Part shown: positions 1-7,828 of the stretch, in pieces
Position numbering within the stretch: position 1 is the stretch's first letter
Layout: each line of letters starts with the position of its first letter
Assembly (NCBI GenBank): GCA_964462295.1
Contig: CAYWXH010000015.1
Span: forward strand, 1 to 35,234
Source of the DNA: JALVIU01 sp964462295
Lineage (GTDB): Bacteria; Atribacterota; JALVIU01
Direction: 5' to 3'
Length of the DNA: 35,234 nt
Translations under genes and position numbers: made by a program
Notes under the pieces: generated by a model
The model's database searches: none
What the model was told of the DNA's origin: nothing
Seen by the model: the letters and a program-made list of their open reading frames with translations, nothing else

Positions 1-740
1 ACCTCTGATGTAATCATTCCAAGTACAAATGCAATTATTGCAGAGTCAACACCTACTTTCTCAGATACAACTGCAATTACGAGAAGGGTAAGGAGAATAA
101 TCTTGAGCTCAAATTCAAATACATTTCCTTTAAATCTTGAGAATATTTTCTTCCCAAAAAATGGAAAGAAATGACTGAATATAAATAACAATACTATTAG
201 AAATACAATTTCTATAGAAAATTTGGTAAAAAATATATTCCATATTGTAATAGCCGATAGTTCTCCTATCATTGCTGCAGACAAAATTATTTTCCCTGCC
301 TCATTTACCTTTCCATTTCCTTTTTTCCTTAGTATAGGGCTTATTATCGAAAGAGAGGTAGCTGAAAATATAGTTGACATTAAAAGTACCTGATGGAGAT
401 TCATGTTTAAAATCCTTGAAATTAATCCTATCATAAAGATAAATGTTGCCAAGAAGGGGAATAGAAAGCCTGAAAAACCTATAATAAGACTTTTTTTAAG
501 ATTAGTTCTTAAAAGGTCTATATCTATATCTAATCCAGCAATATACATAGCACATATCATTCCTATATTTGCAAGGATATCGATTGTTTCAATCTTGGCA
601 AAGTGTAGTATTCCGATATGTGTTAAAGATATAGCAATCATCCCTGCAAGGATCTCAAATATTGCGGCAATTATGTCCAGATTTATAGATAATACCCCTG
701 CGATTAGAATAAAGAGACCTATAACTACGATTTCTTCCAT
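1..740 (-). CDS. Cation/proton antiporter, CPA2 (Kef/NhaS-like) family, N-terminal part only
   Basis: The reverse strand reads open from an ATG at 740 to the left edge, giving 246 residues; the C-terminus lies outside the window. A GAGGGA ribosome-binding site sits about 6 bases before the start. The protein is a string of hydrophobic segments beginning MEEIVVIGLFILIAG, and around residue 55 carries YIAGLDIDIDLLR, the form taken in CPA2 exchangers by the AGLEID motif. Family members exchange Na+ or K+ for H+ across the cytoplasmic membrane. It lies 31 bases behind the APC permease, so the two are probably co-transcribed from the promoter at 2281-2309. The antiporter class is well supported; the ion is not predictable, and whether a regulatory TrkA domain follows cannot be seen. 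Confidence 0.86.
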   Translation of the reverse strand, partial: MEEIVVIGLFILIAGVLSINLDIIAAIFEILAGMIAISLTHIGILHFAKIETIDILANIGMICAMYIAGLDIDIDLLRTNLKKSLIIGFSGFLFPFLATFIFMIGLISRILNMNLHQVLLMSTIFSATSLSIISPILRKKGNGKVNEAGKIILSAAMIGELSAITIWNIFFTKFSIEIVFLIVLLFIFSHFFPFFGKKIFSRFKGNVFEFELKIILLTLLVIAVVSEKVGVDSAIIAFVLGMITSE

Positions 741-771
741 GTTAATCCCTCAAGAAAAAATAATTTTAGTT

Positions 772-2160
772 TTAGTCTCTGTCTTCACTATCTCTATTGC
801 GAAGTATATCTTTTAACTCGTCTTCTAAGTTTCCCGTAATATTTTTATCTACTATCCTTTTTAAAAGATAGAGAAAGGCATAGTCTCCTCTCTTGTGTCT
901 TTTGCCATAGAGAAAATAAAGAAGTATGCATAGAATAAGAAAAGCTATAACGATTTCTACGGCTTCTACCCCAAGATCTATTATAAAAAATGAAAATACA
1001 CCTATACTTAAGATTTGAAGCCATGGATAAAATGGTGCTTTAAAACTTGGTTTGTAATTTACCAGTTTACTTTCTCTTAAAACGATCACAGATAAATTTG
1101 TAAGCACATAAGAACTAAGTATGATAGTAGATGCAATTTTTACAAGCTCTTCCAAAGGCAAAAGTAAAGAAAAAAATATTACAATACCGGTTAAGAGTAT
1201 TGAGGTGATGGGAGTATGATATTTTTTACCAATTCCACTTATGAATTTAGGGAGTAGTCCGTCTCTACTTAAAGCCAAAGGGTACCGTGATGCAGACATA
1301 ATTCCTGCATTTGCAGTGGTTACAAATGCAAGCATAGATGCGAAAGAAATAATAACAAATCCAGGTGTACCCATAATAATCTTTGCAGAATCAGCTATAG
1401 GAGTAAGAGATTTTGCAAATTGTGGCGCTTTTAATGTCCCTATGGCTACTATTAACATAAAAACATACGATATAGTAACGACAATTATAGAACTGATTAT
1501 TCCTATGGGAAGAATTTTTTTTGGGTTTTTTATCTCTTCAGAAACACTTGCAATTTTTAACAAACCCCCAAAAGAGATAAAGATAAAGCCTGTAATAGAA
1601 AGAATAGATAAGATATTTTTACTATTATACGGTCTTAAAGTAGAAAAAAGCATCTGGCTCTCTATCTTAAAAAAGCCTACTAGGATGTATATGACTATTA
1701 ATAAAAATAGTCCTACTACTAAAAATATTTGGAATTTTACCGTTTCTTTCACTCCTACAATGTTCAATATTAAAAATATTATACAGAGAAAAAATGATAA
1801 AACAGTAGGGTTTATCTTTGTGAAAAGATATAGAATTTCTGCAATTCCGAAGATAGCAAAGGCACTTTTTAGAGAAAGGGCAAGCCATCCCAAAAGCCCG
1901 GCAATAGTCCCCATAAGAGGACCAAGGGTTTTATTTATAAAGAAATAATCACCCCCTGCCTTGGGCATAGCAGTGGAAAGTTCTATCGTACTTAATATTC
2001 CGATTAGAGCAAATACACCGGCCAAAAGATACGATACCAAGATAAGTGGCCCTATCTTCGCATAGGCAATTCCGGGCAAGATGAAGATCCCTGAACTGAT
2101 CATGGCACCTGTTGCAATACTGAATATACCTATGAAGGTTATCTCCTTTTTTAATCTCAT
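772..2160 (-). CDS. APC-superfamily amino-acid permease
   Basis: A 462-residue integral membrane protein with about 12 predicted hydrophobic spans. The N-terminus shows the APC signature: a charged start, then IGIFSIATGAMISSGIFILPG at about residues 10-30, matching the G-[AS]-x-I-G-x-G-I-F helix-break motif of TM1 that binds the substrate backbone. Helix 2 has the family's MPKAGGDYFF pattern near residue 65. The last 45 residues are a charged cytoplasmic tail. AAAGGAG lies 9 bases before the ATG. Family members import amino acids or exchange them for polyamines; the exact substrate cannot be read from sequence. It is the first gene of the minus-strand unit, followed by the antiporter, which suggests a shared role in ion or pH balance (inference). 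The long plus-strand ORF inside it is a shadow. Confidence 0.93.
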   Translation of the reverse strand: MRLKKEITFIGIFSIATGAMISSGIFILPGIAYAKIGPLILVSYLLAGVFALIGILSTIELSTAMPKAGGDYFFINKTLGPLMGTIAGLLGWLALSLKSAFAIFGIAEILYLFTKINPTVLSFFLCIIFLILNIVGVKETVKFQIFLVVGLFLLIVIYILVGFFKIESQMLFSTLRPYNSKNILSILSITGFIFISFGGLLKIASVSEEIKNPKKILPIGIISSIIVVTISYVFMLIVAIGTLKAPQFAKSLTPIADSAKIIMGTPGFVIISFASMLAFVTTANAGIMSASRYPLALSRDGLLPKFISGIGKKYHTPITSILLTGIVIFFSLLLPLEELVKIASTIILSSYVLTNLSVIVLRESKLVNYKPSFKAPFYPWLQILSIGVFSFFIIDLGVEAVEIVIAFLILCILLYFLYGKRHKRGDYAFLYLLKRIVDKNITGNLEDELKDILRNRDSEDRD

Positions 2161-2221
2161 ATAGGTAGACTCCTTTATTTTTGTATAGAAGTTATTTATG
2201 TTTTGATAAAATAAATATTAT

Positions 2222-2298
2222 GGTAAAAATTTTTAAACATTAATAAGTTAAGCAAGTCATTTTTACCTAGAATCTAAGAAATTTTATCATTTAGGTAA
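2222..2298. repeat. GGTAA-type inverted repeats around the permease promoter (possible operator)
   Basis: GGTAAAAA at 2222-2229 is the exact inverse of TTTTTACC at 2260-2267. TTACCTA at 2263-2269 is in turn the exact inverse of TAGGTAA at 2292-2298. The second pair flanks the -10 element, with its distal arm inside the promoter spacer, a position suited to a repressor. The first pair lies in the leader, where it could also form a weak AT-rich hairpin. The repeats are directly visible; an operator role is inference. Confidence 0.4.
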
Positions 2299-2309
2299 GA
2301 AAAAGTCAA
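2281..2309 (-). promoter_or_regulatory. Promoter for APC permease - antiporter unit
   Basis: On the minus strand TTGACT (2304-2309) is followed after exactly 17 bases by TAAAAT (2281-2286), with a TGA just upstream giving an extended -10. One base differs from consensus in each hexamer. Transcription would start near 2274, leaving a leader of about 114 nt before the ATG at 2160. Confidence 0.8.
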
Positions 2310-2400
2310 GCTGTATATTACTTTTAATATTTTTTATTACTTGTTATATTTAAGAAAAAAAATAATAGAATTAAAGTAAAAGGGCATTTATGTATTTTTG

Positions 2401-2409
2401 TGTTATAAT
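2401..2409 (+). promoter_or_regulatory. Extended -10 promoter for carbonic anhydrase - DUF401 - nadE unit
   Basis: TGT followed by a perfect TATAAT (2404-2409) forms an extended -10 element. No convincing -35 hexamer lies 16-18 bases upstream, as is common for extended -10 promoters. The start site would be near 2416, with a leader of about 26 nt before the ATG at 2442. Confidence 0.6.
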
Positions 2410-2441
2410 TAAAAAAATATGAAAACTAAGGGGGAAATAGG

Positions 2442-2951
2442 ATGATTATGAAGTTTGAAGAAAAATACCCAAAGTTTCCAGAGGATGTCTATATAGCTGA
2501 AAACGCTACCCTTATAGGTGATGTAAGACTTGAAAGTGGTGTAAGTATATGGCCTGGTGCAGTGTTAAGAGCTGATATCTCTTATATACAAATAGGGAAA
2601 TTTTCCAATGTACAAGACAATTCCGTTATTCATCTTGATTTTGATAAGCCTACCGTAGTAGGAGAGTATGTAACTATTGGACATAGTGTTACCCTTCATG
2701 GTTGCAGGGTAGGCAATAATGTTTTAATAGGGATAGGGGCTATTGTGTTAAACGGTGCAGAGATAGGGGAAGGGTCTATCATTGCAGCAGGAAGTGTGGT
2801 TCCCCCTGGGAAGAAGATACCTCCGAGGAGCCTTGTAATGGGTATACCGGGAAAGATAGTAAGAGGGGTAAGTGAAGAAGAGCTGGAACATACCCGTAAA
2901 AATGCTCTAATGTATAGGGAACTTTCTAAAAAATATAGGAGAGATGAGTAG
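2442..2951 (+). CDS. Gamma-class carbonic anhydrase family protein (left-handed beta-helix)
   Basis: A 169-residue hexapeptide-repeat protein of the YrdA/PaaY/Cam-like gamma carbonic anhydrase family. Isoleucine- and valine-rich hexapeptide turns run from about residue 20 to 140, followed by a C-terminal helix, and the length is typical. The three zinc-ligand histidines of the family can be assigned to H64, H81 and H86 (GHSVTLHGC). The motif residues R44, D46 and QDN at 58-60 are also present. A catalytic trimer hydrating CO2 is therefore possible, although many family members are weakly active. AAGGGGG precedes the ATG by 7 bases, which favours this start over the in-frame ATG at 2448. It is the first gene of its unit; the next ATG follows the stop directly. 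Confidence 0.93.
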   Translation: MIMKFEEKYPKFPEDVYIAENATLIGDVRLESGVSIWPGAVLRADISYIQIGKFSNVQDNSVIHLDFDKPTVVGEYVTIGHSVTLHGCRVGNNVLIGIGAIVLNGAEIGEGSIIAAGSVVPPGKKIPPRSLVMGIPGKIVRGVSEEELEHTRKNALMYRELSKKYRRDE

Positions 2952-4175
2952 ATGCAAGGAGGTTTAGCTGTCTTAAAAGTTACATTAATATTTGTCTTTA
3001 TGATTTTTTTATTGCGAAAAAGGGTTTCTATTGGTTGGGTCATGTTTATTGCCGCTTTTTCTCTTGGGCTAATCTTTGGAAAAGGACCTATCCTTCTGGT
3101 AGGTAGATTGTTTCATGTGATAAGTCAGTGGTATATAATTAAAATACTACTTGTAGTTGGTTTTATAACTACATTAGGTACAATGCTTAAAAAGAGAGGA
3201 CATCTGGATAATATGAGTAAATATATAAGCTCTATATTCCCAGATAGAAGATTTGCTATTGCGATTCTCCCTGCAATTATTGGACTTTTACCTATGCCAG
3301 GAGGTGCCCTTTTTTCTGCCCCTATGGTAGAGGGTGCATCTTCTGGGCTTGATATTCCCCCTGAGGAGAAATCTTTTTATAATTTTTGGTTTAGGCATGT
3401 ATGGGAATATTCACTCCCAATATACCCTGGTCTTATCTTAGAGAGTGCCCTTTTAGGGCTTTCTATACCTACTCTCATTATGCATCAGTTTCCTTTTACC
3501 ATATTTGCAATATTAGGTGGATTTTTACTCCTTGCTTTTATGGGAACCAATCTCAAAAGGACAAAGATAGATATGAGCAGATTTTGGGAAAATGTAAGGG
3601 GTCTTCTCTTAAGTCTTTGGCCTATAATCTTGGTACTTGGTCTAATTTTTATTCTAAAATTTGATATTTTATATTCTTTAGGAACTACAATACTTTTGTT
3701 TATATTTATATATAAATTTAAACTGAAGGATGTGGGTATTTCTTTTAAAAAAGGTTTTTCTCTTAGCCTAATACTACTTATATTTGGTATTTTTTATTTT
3801 AAGGATATTCTAGAAATTACAAATAGTGCCAAAAGTTTTCCAGAGTTTTTTGTAACCCTCCATATAAGTAATCTGGTTACTATAATGGCTCTTCCATTTT
3901 TCATAGGTCTTCTTACAGGTATTACCCATGGGTTTGTAGGCATTACTTTCCCAATCCTTTCTTCTATTTTTACACAAGGGGGGATTGTTAACTTAGATTA
4001 TGTAGGTCTTGCTTTTTTGTTTGGTTTTATAGGGGTACTTCTTTCTCCATTTCATCTCTGTCTTGTTCTTACTAAGGAATATTTCAAGGCTGATTTTTCG
4101 AAAATTTATAAATTTCTGATAGGACCTTCTATATTTTTGGGAATTTCAGGATTTTTATATATAATTATATTTTAG
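2952..4175 (+). CDS. DUF401 family integral membrane protein (putative transporter)
   Basis: A 407-residue polytopic membrane protein with about 10-11 hydrophobic segments. I recognise the DUF401 family from LPMPGGALFSAPMV at 113-126 and the aromatic stretch NFWFRHVWEYSLPIYPG at 144-160. The fold resembles ion-transporter-superfamily (citrate/Na+ symporter-like) proteins, with GGALFSAP forming a probable re-entrant element. Function and substrate are not established for the family. The ATG comes immediately after the stop of the carbonic anhydrase gene, with AGGAGAG upstream, so translation is coupled. Sitting beside a carbonic anhydrase it could move bicarbonate or another anion, but that rests only on position. 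Confidence 0.85.
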   Translation: MQGGLAVLKVTLIFVFMIFLLRKRVSIGWVMFIAAFSLGLIFGKGPILLVGRLFHVISQWYIIKILLVVGFITTLGTMLKKRGHLDNMSKYISSIFPDRRFAIAILPAIIGLLPMPGGALFSAPMVEGASSGLDIPPEEKSFYNFWFRHVWEYSLPIYPGLILESALLGLSIPTLIMHQFPFTIFAILGGFLLLAFMGTNLKRTKIDMSRFWENVRGLLLSLWPIILVLGLIFILKFDILYSLGTTILLFIFIYKFKLKDVGISFKKGFSLSLILLIFGIFYFKDILEITNSAKSFPEFFVTLHISNLVTIMALPFFIGLLTGITHGFVGITFPILSSIFTQGGIVNLDYVGLAFLFGFIGVLLSPFHLCLVLTKEYFKADFSKIYKFLIGPSIFLGISGFLYIIIF

Positions 4176-4199
4176 TTTAGACAGTAAGGAGGTTTATTT

Positions 4200-4919
4200 A
4201 TGGATGCAAAGAAAGTTTGCGATGAATTGATTTTGTGGTTAAGACAAAAAGTGGAGGAGGCAGGGGCTTCTGGAGTTGTATTTGGCTTAAGTGGGGGGAT
4301 AGATTCTTCCGTAGTTGGCGCTTTTTCAAAAAAGGCATTTCCTAATAGTTCTTTAGGTCTAATAATGCCTTGTTATAGTAATGAACGAGATAAAAGAGAT
4401 GCTATAAAAGTTGCTGAAAGATTTGGCATAGAATATAGAATAGTCCCTCTTGAACCTATATATGATAAATATATTGAGATACTGCCAGAGGAAGGGAATA
4501 ATATAAAACTTGCACGAGCAAATATAAAACCAAGACTTAGAATGGTTACCCTTTACTATTTTGCAAATACATACAACTATATGGTAGTAGGCACAGGGAA
4601 TAGATCTGAGCTAGAGGTAGGCTATTTTACAAAATATGGTGATGGAGGTGTGGACTTGCTTCCCCTCGGGGGGTTTGTAAAGTCTGAAGTTAGAGAACTT
4701 GCAAGATGTCTTGATATACCAGGAGAAATCATAGTAAAGCCACCTTCTGCTGGTCTTTGGGAAGGCCAAACAGATGAAAAGGAAATGGGGCTTACCTATG
4801 AAGAATTAGATACATATCTTCTTACAGGGAAAGGAGATCCAAAAGTAATAGAAAAAATAGAAGCAATGCGGAAAAAAAGTGCACATAAAAGGGTTTTGCC
4901 CGAGATATTTAAAAGATAA
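4200..4919 (+). CDS. nadE: NH3-dependent NAD(+) synthetase
   Basis: A 239-residue enzyme for the last step of NAD synthesis: ATP-dependent amidation of nicotinate adenine dinucleotide with ammonia. The PP-loop SGGIDSS lies at 31-37, within the N-type ATP pyrophosphatase fold. Further family motifs are GTGNRSELEVGYFTKYGDGG in the middle (deamido-NAD and ATP site) and KPPSAGLWEGQTDE near the C-terminus. There is no N-terminal glutaminase (nitrilase) domain, so free ammonia is the expected donor. A strong AAGGAGG precedes the ATG. It is the third gene of its unit. No terminator is visible behind it, so some transcripts may continue into yebC. Confidence 0.96.
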   Translation: MDAKKVCDELILWLRQKVEEAGASGVVFGLSGGIDSSVVGAFSKKAFPNSSLGLIMPCYSNERDKRDAIKVAERFGIEYRIVPLEPIYDKYIEILPEEGNNIKLARANIKPRLRMVTLYYFANTYNYMVVGTGNRSELEVGYFTKYGDGGVDLLPLGGFVKSEVRELARCLDIPGEIIVKPPSAGLWEGQTDEKEMGLTYEELDTYLLTGKGDPKVIEKIEAMRKKSAHKRVLPEIFKR

Positions 4920-4943
4920 GAGTAGGTAGATGTGGATTTTCTA

Positions 4944-4972
4944 TTGAAACTTCTTTTGGTATATGGTAAAAT
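4944..4972 (+). promoter_or_regulatory. Promoter for the yebC-ruvCAB superoperon
   Basis: TTGAAA (4944-4949), a 17-base spacer and TAAAAT (4967-4972), with TGG directly before the -10, give a good sigma-70-type promoter with an extended -10. The start site would be near 4979, about 25 nt ahead of the yebC ATG. It is the only strong promoter I see upstream of the 22-kb gene run. Confidence 0.75.
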
Positions 4973-5003
4973 TAGAAAAAAATAGAAAAGAGAGGGGTTA
5001 TAT

Positions 5004-5753
5004 ATGTCAGGACATTCAAAATGGCATTCTATTAAACATAAAAAAGCAAAAGTAGATGCACAGAGGGGAAAAATTTTTACAAAATTAATTAGACAAATAA
5101 TGGTTGCGGCAAGAGAAGGTGGACCAGATCCAGAAAAAAATAATAAATTAAGGTTGGCAATTGAAAAGGCAAAGAGTTACAATATGCCTAATGACAACAT
5201 TAAAAGGGCTATAGAAAAAGGGGCAGGTCTTGATTCTGGAACAAATTATGAAGAAATTACTTATGAAGGATATGGTCCTGGTGGTGTTGCTGTAATGATA
5301 GAGGCACTTACAGATAATAGAAATAGAACAGCCGCAGAGGTAAGACATATTTTTTCTAAACATGGCGGAAGTCTTGGAGAATCCGGGTGTGTTGCTTGGA
5401 TGTTTGAGAGAAAAGGGGTATTCTCTTTTCAAGGAGAGGGTATTGACACAGATAAACTTATGGAGCTTGCCCTAGAGGCAGAAGCACTTGACATGACTGA
5501 AACAGAGGATGGAGTAGAGATAACTGTAGCCCCTAATGATTTCGATAAATTTAAGGCCTTAGCTACCGAAAATGGTTTTGAGCCATCTTATGCAGAGATA
5601 ACAATGGTACCTCAGACTACAGTAAAACTTGAAGGGAAAGAGGCCGAGCAGATGATAAAACTTATGGATGAGTTGGAAGATCATGATGATGTACAGCAAG
5701 TATATTCTAATTTTGATATAAGTAAAGAACTCATGGAGGAATTGAGTAAATAA
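5004..5753 (+). CDS. yebC: YebC/PmpR family (TACO1-like) protein
   Basis: A 249-residue protein with the invariant family start MSGHSKWHSIKHKKAK and the conserved lysine/arginine-rich N-terminal domain, followed by two alpha/beta domains. NIKRAIEKG near residue 65, YEGYGPGGVAVMIEALTDN near 95 and GCVAWMFERKG near 130 are typical. The family was first described as transcriptional regulators. Later work links YebC and mitochondrial TACO1 to translation of proline-rich stretches on the ribosome, so the old regulator label should be used with care. GAGAGGGG precedes the ATG. It is the first gene after the promoter at 4944-4972 and immediately precedes ruvC, an arrangement common in bacteria. Confidence 0.95.
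   Translation: MSGHSKWHSIKHKKAKVDAQRGKIFTKLIRQIMVAAREGGPDPEKNNKLRLAIEKAKSYNMPNDNIKRAIEKGAGLDSGTNYEEITYEGYGPGGVAVMIEALTDNRNRTAAEVRHIFSKHGGSLGESGCVAWMFERKGVFSFQGEGIDTDKLMELALEAEALDMTETEDGVEITVAPNDFDKFKALATENGFEPSYAEITMVPQTTVKLEGKEAEQMIKLMDELEDHDDVQQVYSNFDISKELMEELSK
5735..5739 (+). promoter_or_regulatory. Ribosome-binding site bearing on the ruvC start
   Basis: GGAGG lies within the end of yebC. Ten bases separate it from an ATA at 5750, thirteen from an ATT at 5753 and nineteen from the TTG at 5759. The spacing therefore favours a start upstream of the TTG. Confidence 0.55.
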
Positions 5754-5758
5754 TTATA

Positions 5759-6232
5759 TTGGGTATTGATCCTGGATATGCCCTTATAGGTTATGGTATT
5801 TTAAAAAAGGAAAACAAAAATATAGAGGTTCTTGAGTATGGAGCCATACGGACTGTAAAAGGGGATCCAGGAGAGAGATTGGTAAATATATATCATAAAA
5901 TTGTAAATATTATAGATTCCTTTTCTCCAGATGTTTTATCTCTGGAGAAATTGTTTTTTAATAAAAATGCAAAAACTGTCTTAGGAGTAGGGGAGGCAAG
6001 AGGTGTAATAATTCTATCTGCCAAATTAAAGGGGCTTTCTATAAGAGAATACACTCCCCTTGAAGTAAAACAGGCTATGACAGGATATGGAAGGGCTACC
6101 AAGCAACAGGTTCAATATATGGTGAAGTCTATATTGAAATTTGAAAAAATACCTAAACCAGATGATGTAGCAGATGCCCTTGCTATTGCTTTAACCTGTA
6201 TCTATATGGAAAGGTTTGATAAAATCAAATGA
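5759..6232 (+). CDS. ruvC: Crossover junction endodeoxyribonuclease RuvC (start uncertain)
   Basis: A 157-residue Holliday-junction resolvase, counted from TTG at 5759. The acidic active site of the RNase H fold is visible: D4 in MGIDPG, the glutamate of SLEKLFF near residue 63, and the aspartates of KPDDVADALAIAL near the C-terminus. The basic loop YTPLEVKQAMTGYGRATKQQ is also present. Other RuvC proteins begin with an extra beta-strand (IILGIDPG). Here that strand is encoded just upstream by ATA ATT ATA TTG, directly after an in-frame stop at 5747, so the real start may be the ATA at 5750 (which overlaps the yebC stop) or the ATT at 5753. The gene overlaps ruvA by ATGA. Confidence 0.93.
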   Translation: MGIDPGYALIGYGILKKENKNIEVLEYGAIRTVKGDPGERLVNIYHKIVNIIDSFSPDVLSLEKLFFNKNAKTVLGVGEARGVIILSAKLKGLSIREYTPLEVKQAMTGYGRATKQQVQYMVKSILKFEKIPKPDDVADALAIALTCIYMERFDKIK

Positions 6233-6816
6233 TAGAATTTATAAAAGGTACATTAGAATATGTTGGAGTAAATTTTCTTATAGTGAATACAGGAAGTTTT
6301 GGATTTAAAATAGAGGTTCCTTTATCTGTCTTAGAGAAAACAGGTAAACCTGGAGATGAAGTAAAACTCTATACCTATCTTCAGATCAAAGAAAAAGATA
6401 TCTCACTTTTTGGTTTTCTAAAAAGAGAAGAGAGAGATTTATTTCTCCTTATTACCAGTGTAAGTGGAGTAGGTCCAAAAACTGGCCTTGCTATCCTATC
6501 TCTTTTCCCCCCGAAAAAGTTAGAAGCTATAATCATGGAAGAGGATATAGATGCACTTAAAAGGGTGCCGGGAATAGGCAAGAAAACTGCACAAAGAATG
6601 ATACTTGAGTTAAAGGGTACAATCGAGAAGGGTTTTGGTGAAAGAGAAGGAGAAATAATAGATATGGAAGATGTGTATTTAGGCCTTGAGGCCCTGGGAT
6701 ACTCTAAATCTGAGATAAGATCGACAATTAAGAGAATAAAAGATAAGATTCCAAAAAATGGAAATGTAAATGAGATTATCAGGGTGATTTTAAAGGAAAT
6801 GGATAAAAATGGATAG
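6229..6816 (+). CDS. ruvA: Holliday junction branch-migration protein RuvA
   Basis: A 195-residue DNA-binding subunit of the RuvAB branch-migration complex. The N-terminal OB fold spans about residues 1-63 (MIEFIKGTLEYVG start). Two helix-hairpin-helix motifs follow: SVSGVGPKTGLAIL at about 79-92 and VPGIGKKTAQRMI at about 113-125. The C-terminal RuvB-binding domain (about 148-195) contains the typical ALGYSKSEI. Its ATG overlaps the ruvC stop, and it overlaps ruvB by 8 bases, so ruvC-ruvA-ruvB should be translated coupled. Length and motif order are standard and nothing looks broken. Confidence 0.97.
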   Translation: MIEFIKGTLEYVGVNFLIVNTGSFGFKIEVPLSVLEKTGKPGDEVKLYTYLQIKEKDISLFGFLKREERDLFLLITSVSGVGPKTGLAILSLFPPKKLEAIIMEEDIDALKRVPGIGKKTAQRMILELKGTIEKGFGEREGEIIDMEDVYLGLEALGYSKSEIRSTIKRIKDKIPKNGNVNEIIRVILKEMDKNG

Positions 6817-7828
6817 AGAAACTATAGAAGCTGTGAAAAAAACTGAAGATATAGAATTTGAAGAGAATATTCGTCCTCGACGACTTAAGGAGTTTATTGG
6901 CCAGGAAAAGATTAGGGAAAAGCTAAGTCTTTTTATAAAGGCAGCCATTCAGAGGGGTGAACCTATGGACCATACCCTACTTTATGGTCCACCTGGCCTT
7001 GGTAAGACAACACTTGCCCACATAATAGCTTATGAAATGGATTCAGATATTCGGATAACTTCAGGCCCTGCCATCGAAAGAGCAGGAGACCTTGCCGCTA
7101 TCCTTACTAATCTTGAAGAAAAGGAAGTATTGTTCATAGATGAAATTCATAGATTGAATAAACAGGTAGAAGAGATCCTTTATTCTGCAATGGAGGATTT
7201 TAAGCTTGATATCGTCTTGGGAAAAGGGCCAAGTGCAAGAACTATAAGACTTGATATACCAAGATTTACATTGGTAGGGGCAACTACTCGTACAGGGCTT
7301 GTAAATGCCCCCTTGTTAAGTAGGTTTGGTATTGTAGAGAGATTAGACTTTTATACACCAGAAGAACTTAAAGAGATTATTCTTCGTTCGGCGAAGATTC
7401 TAAAAGTGGAGATACAAAGTGATGCTGCATTTGAGATTGCAAAAAGATCAAGAGGTACACCTAGGATTGCCAATAGGTTGTTGCGTAGAGTAAGAGATTT
7501 TGCTCAGATAAGAGGAGATGGCATAATTACATTAGAAATTGCAAAAGACTCTCTAGAGCTTTTAGAGATAGATGAACTAGGTCTTACCAAGATTGATAGA
7601 GAAATATTAAAAACCATAGTGGATAAATTTGCAGGTGGGCCTGTTGGTCTTAGCACCCTTGCTGCCTCTGTCTCAGAAGAGGTAGATACTATTTCCGAGG
7701 TATATGAACCATATCTTTTACAAATGGGACTTATTGGGAGAACTCCGAGGGGCAGGATAGCTACCCCCCTTACATATAAGCATCTAGGTAAAAAGAGATT
7801 TGGCATTTTTTCGGAGGAGGAAAGATGA
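6809..7828 (+). CDS. ruvB: Holliday junction DNA helicase RuvB
   Basis: A 339-residue AAA+ motor of branch migration. Walker A GPPGLGKTT lies at 60-68, Walker B LFIDEIH at 108-114, sensor 1 GATTRTG at 157-163 and the arginine finger in LLSRFG (R172). The C-terminal winged-helix domain contains GPVGLSTLAASVSEE and ends with GRIATPLTYKHLG, as in most RuvB proteins. It works with RuvA at Holliday junctions, and RuvC resolves them. It overlaps ruvA upstream, and its TGA stop overlaps the queH ATG. A 9-bp inverted repeat falls next to the Walker A codons and is probably incidental. Confidence 0.98.
   Translation: MDRETIEAVKKTEDIEFEENIRPRRLKEFIGQEKIREKLSLFIKAAIQRGEPMDHTLLYGPPGLGKTTLAHIIAYEMDSDIRITSGPAIERAGDLAAILTNLEEKEVLFIDEIHRLNKQVEEILYSAMEDFKLDIVLGKGPSARTIRLDIPRFTLVGATTRTGLVNAPLLSRFGIVERLDFYTPEELKEIILRSAKILKVEIQSDAAFEIAKRSRGTPRIANRLLRRVRDFAQIRGDGIITLEIAKDSLELLEIDELGLTKIDREILKTIVDKFAGGPVGLSTLAASVSEEVDTISEVYEPYLLQMGLIGRTPRGRIATPLTYKHLGKKRFGIFSEEER

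Larger units (their letters stand above)
2161..2441. other. Divergent intergenic region between APC permease and carbonic anhydrase
   Basis: This 281-base AT-rich spacer separates divergent genes. It contains a minus-strand promoter (2281-2309), a plus-strand extended -10 (2401-2409) and three copies of a GGTAA-type element arranged as inverted repeats. I see no small ORF with a ribosome-binding site and no tRNA in it. The permease leader would be about 114 bases long. Confidence 0.8.

Noticed and set aside
403..816. 137-codon plus-strand open frame
   Set aside because: It is the shadow of the CPA2 antiporter on the minus strand, which has a good start, ribosome-binding site and the AGLDID motif.
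1241..1948. 235-codon open frame on the plus strand inside the APC permease gene
   Set aside because: It is antisense to a clearly conserved permease, has no ribosome-binding site or family motif, and results from the base composition of the opposite strand.
5738..5765. Programmed frameshift joining yebC to ruvC
   Set aside because: No slippery heptamer is visible and YebC ends at its normal length; a non-canonical ruvC start explains the junction better.
6966..6991. 9-bp perfect inverted repeat at the ruvB Walker A region
   Set aside because: The residues are strongly conserved (YGPPG) and the repeat lies mid-domain, so coding constraint and chance are sufficient; kept only as part of the hairpin count.
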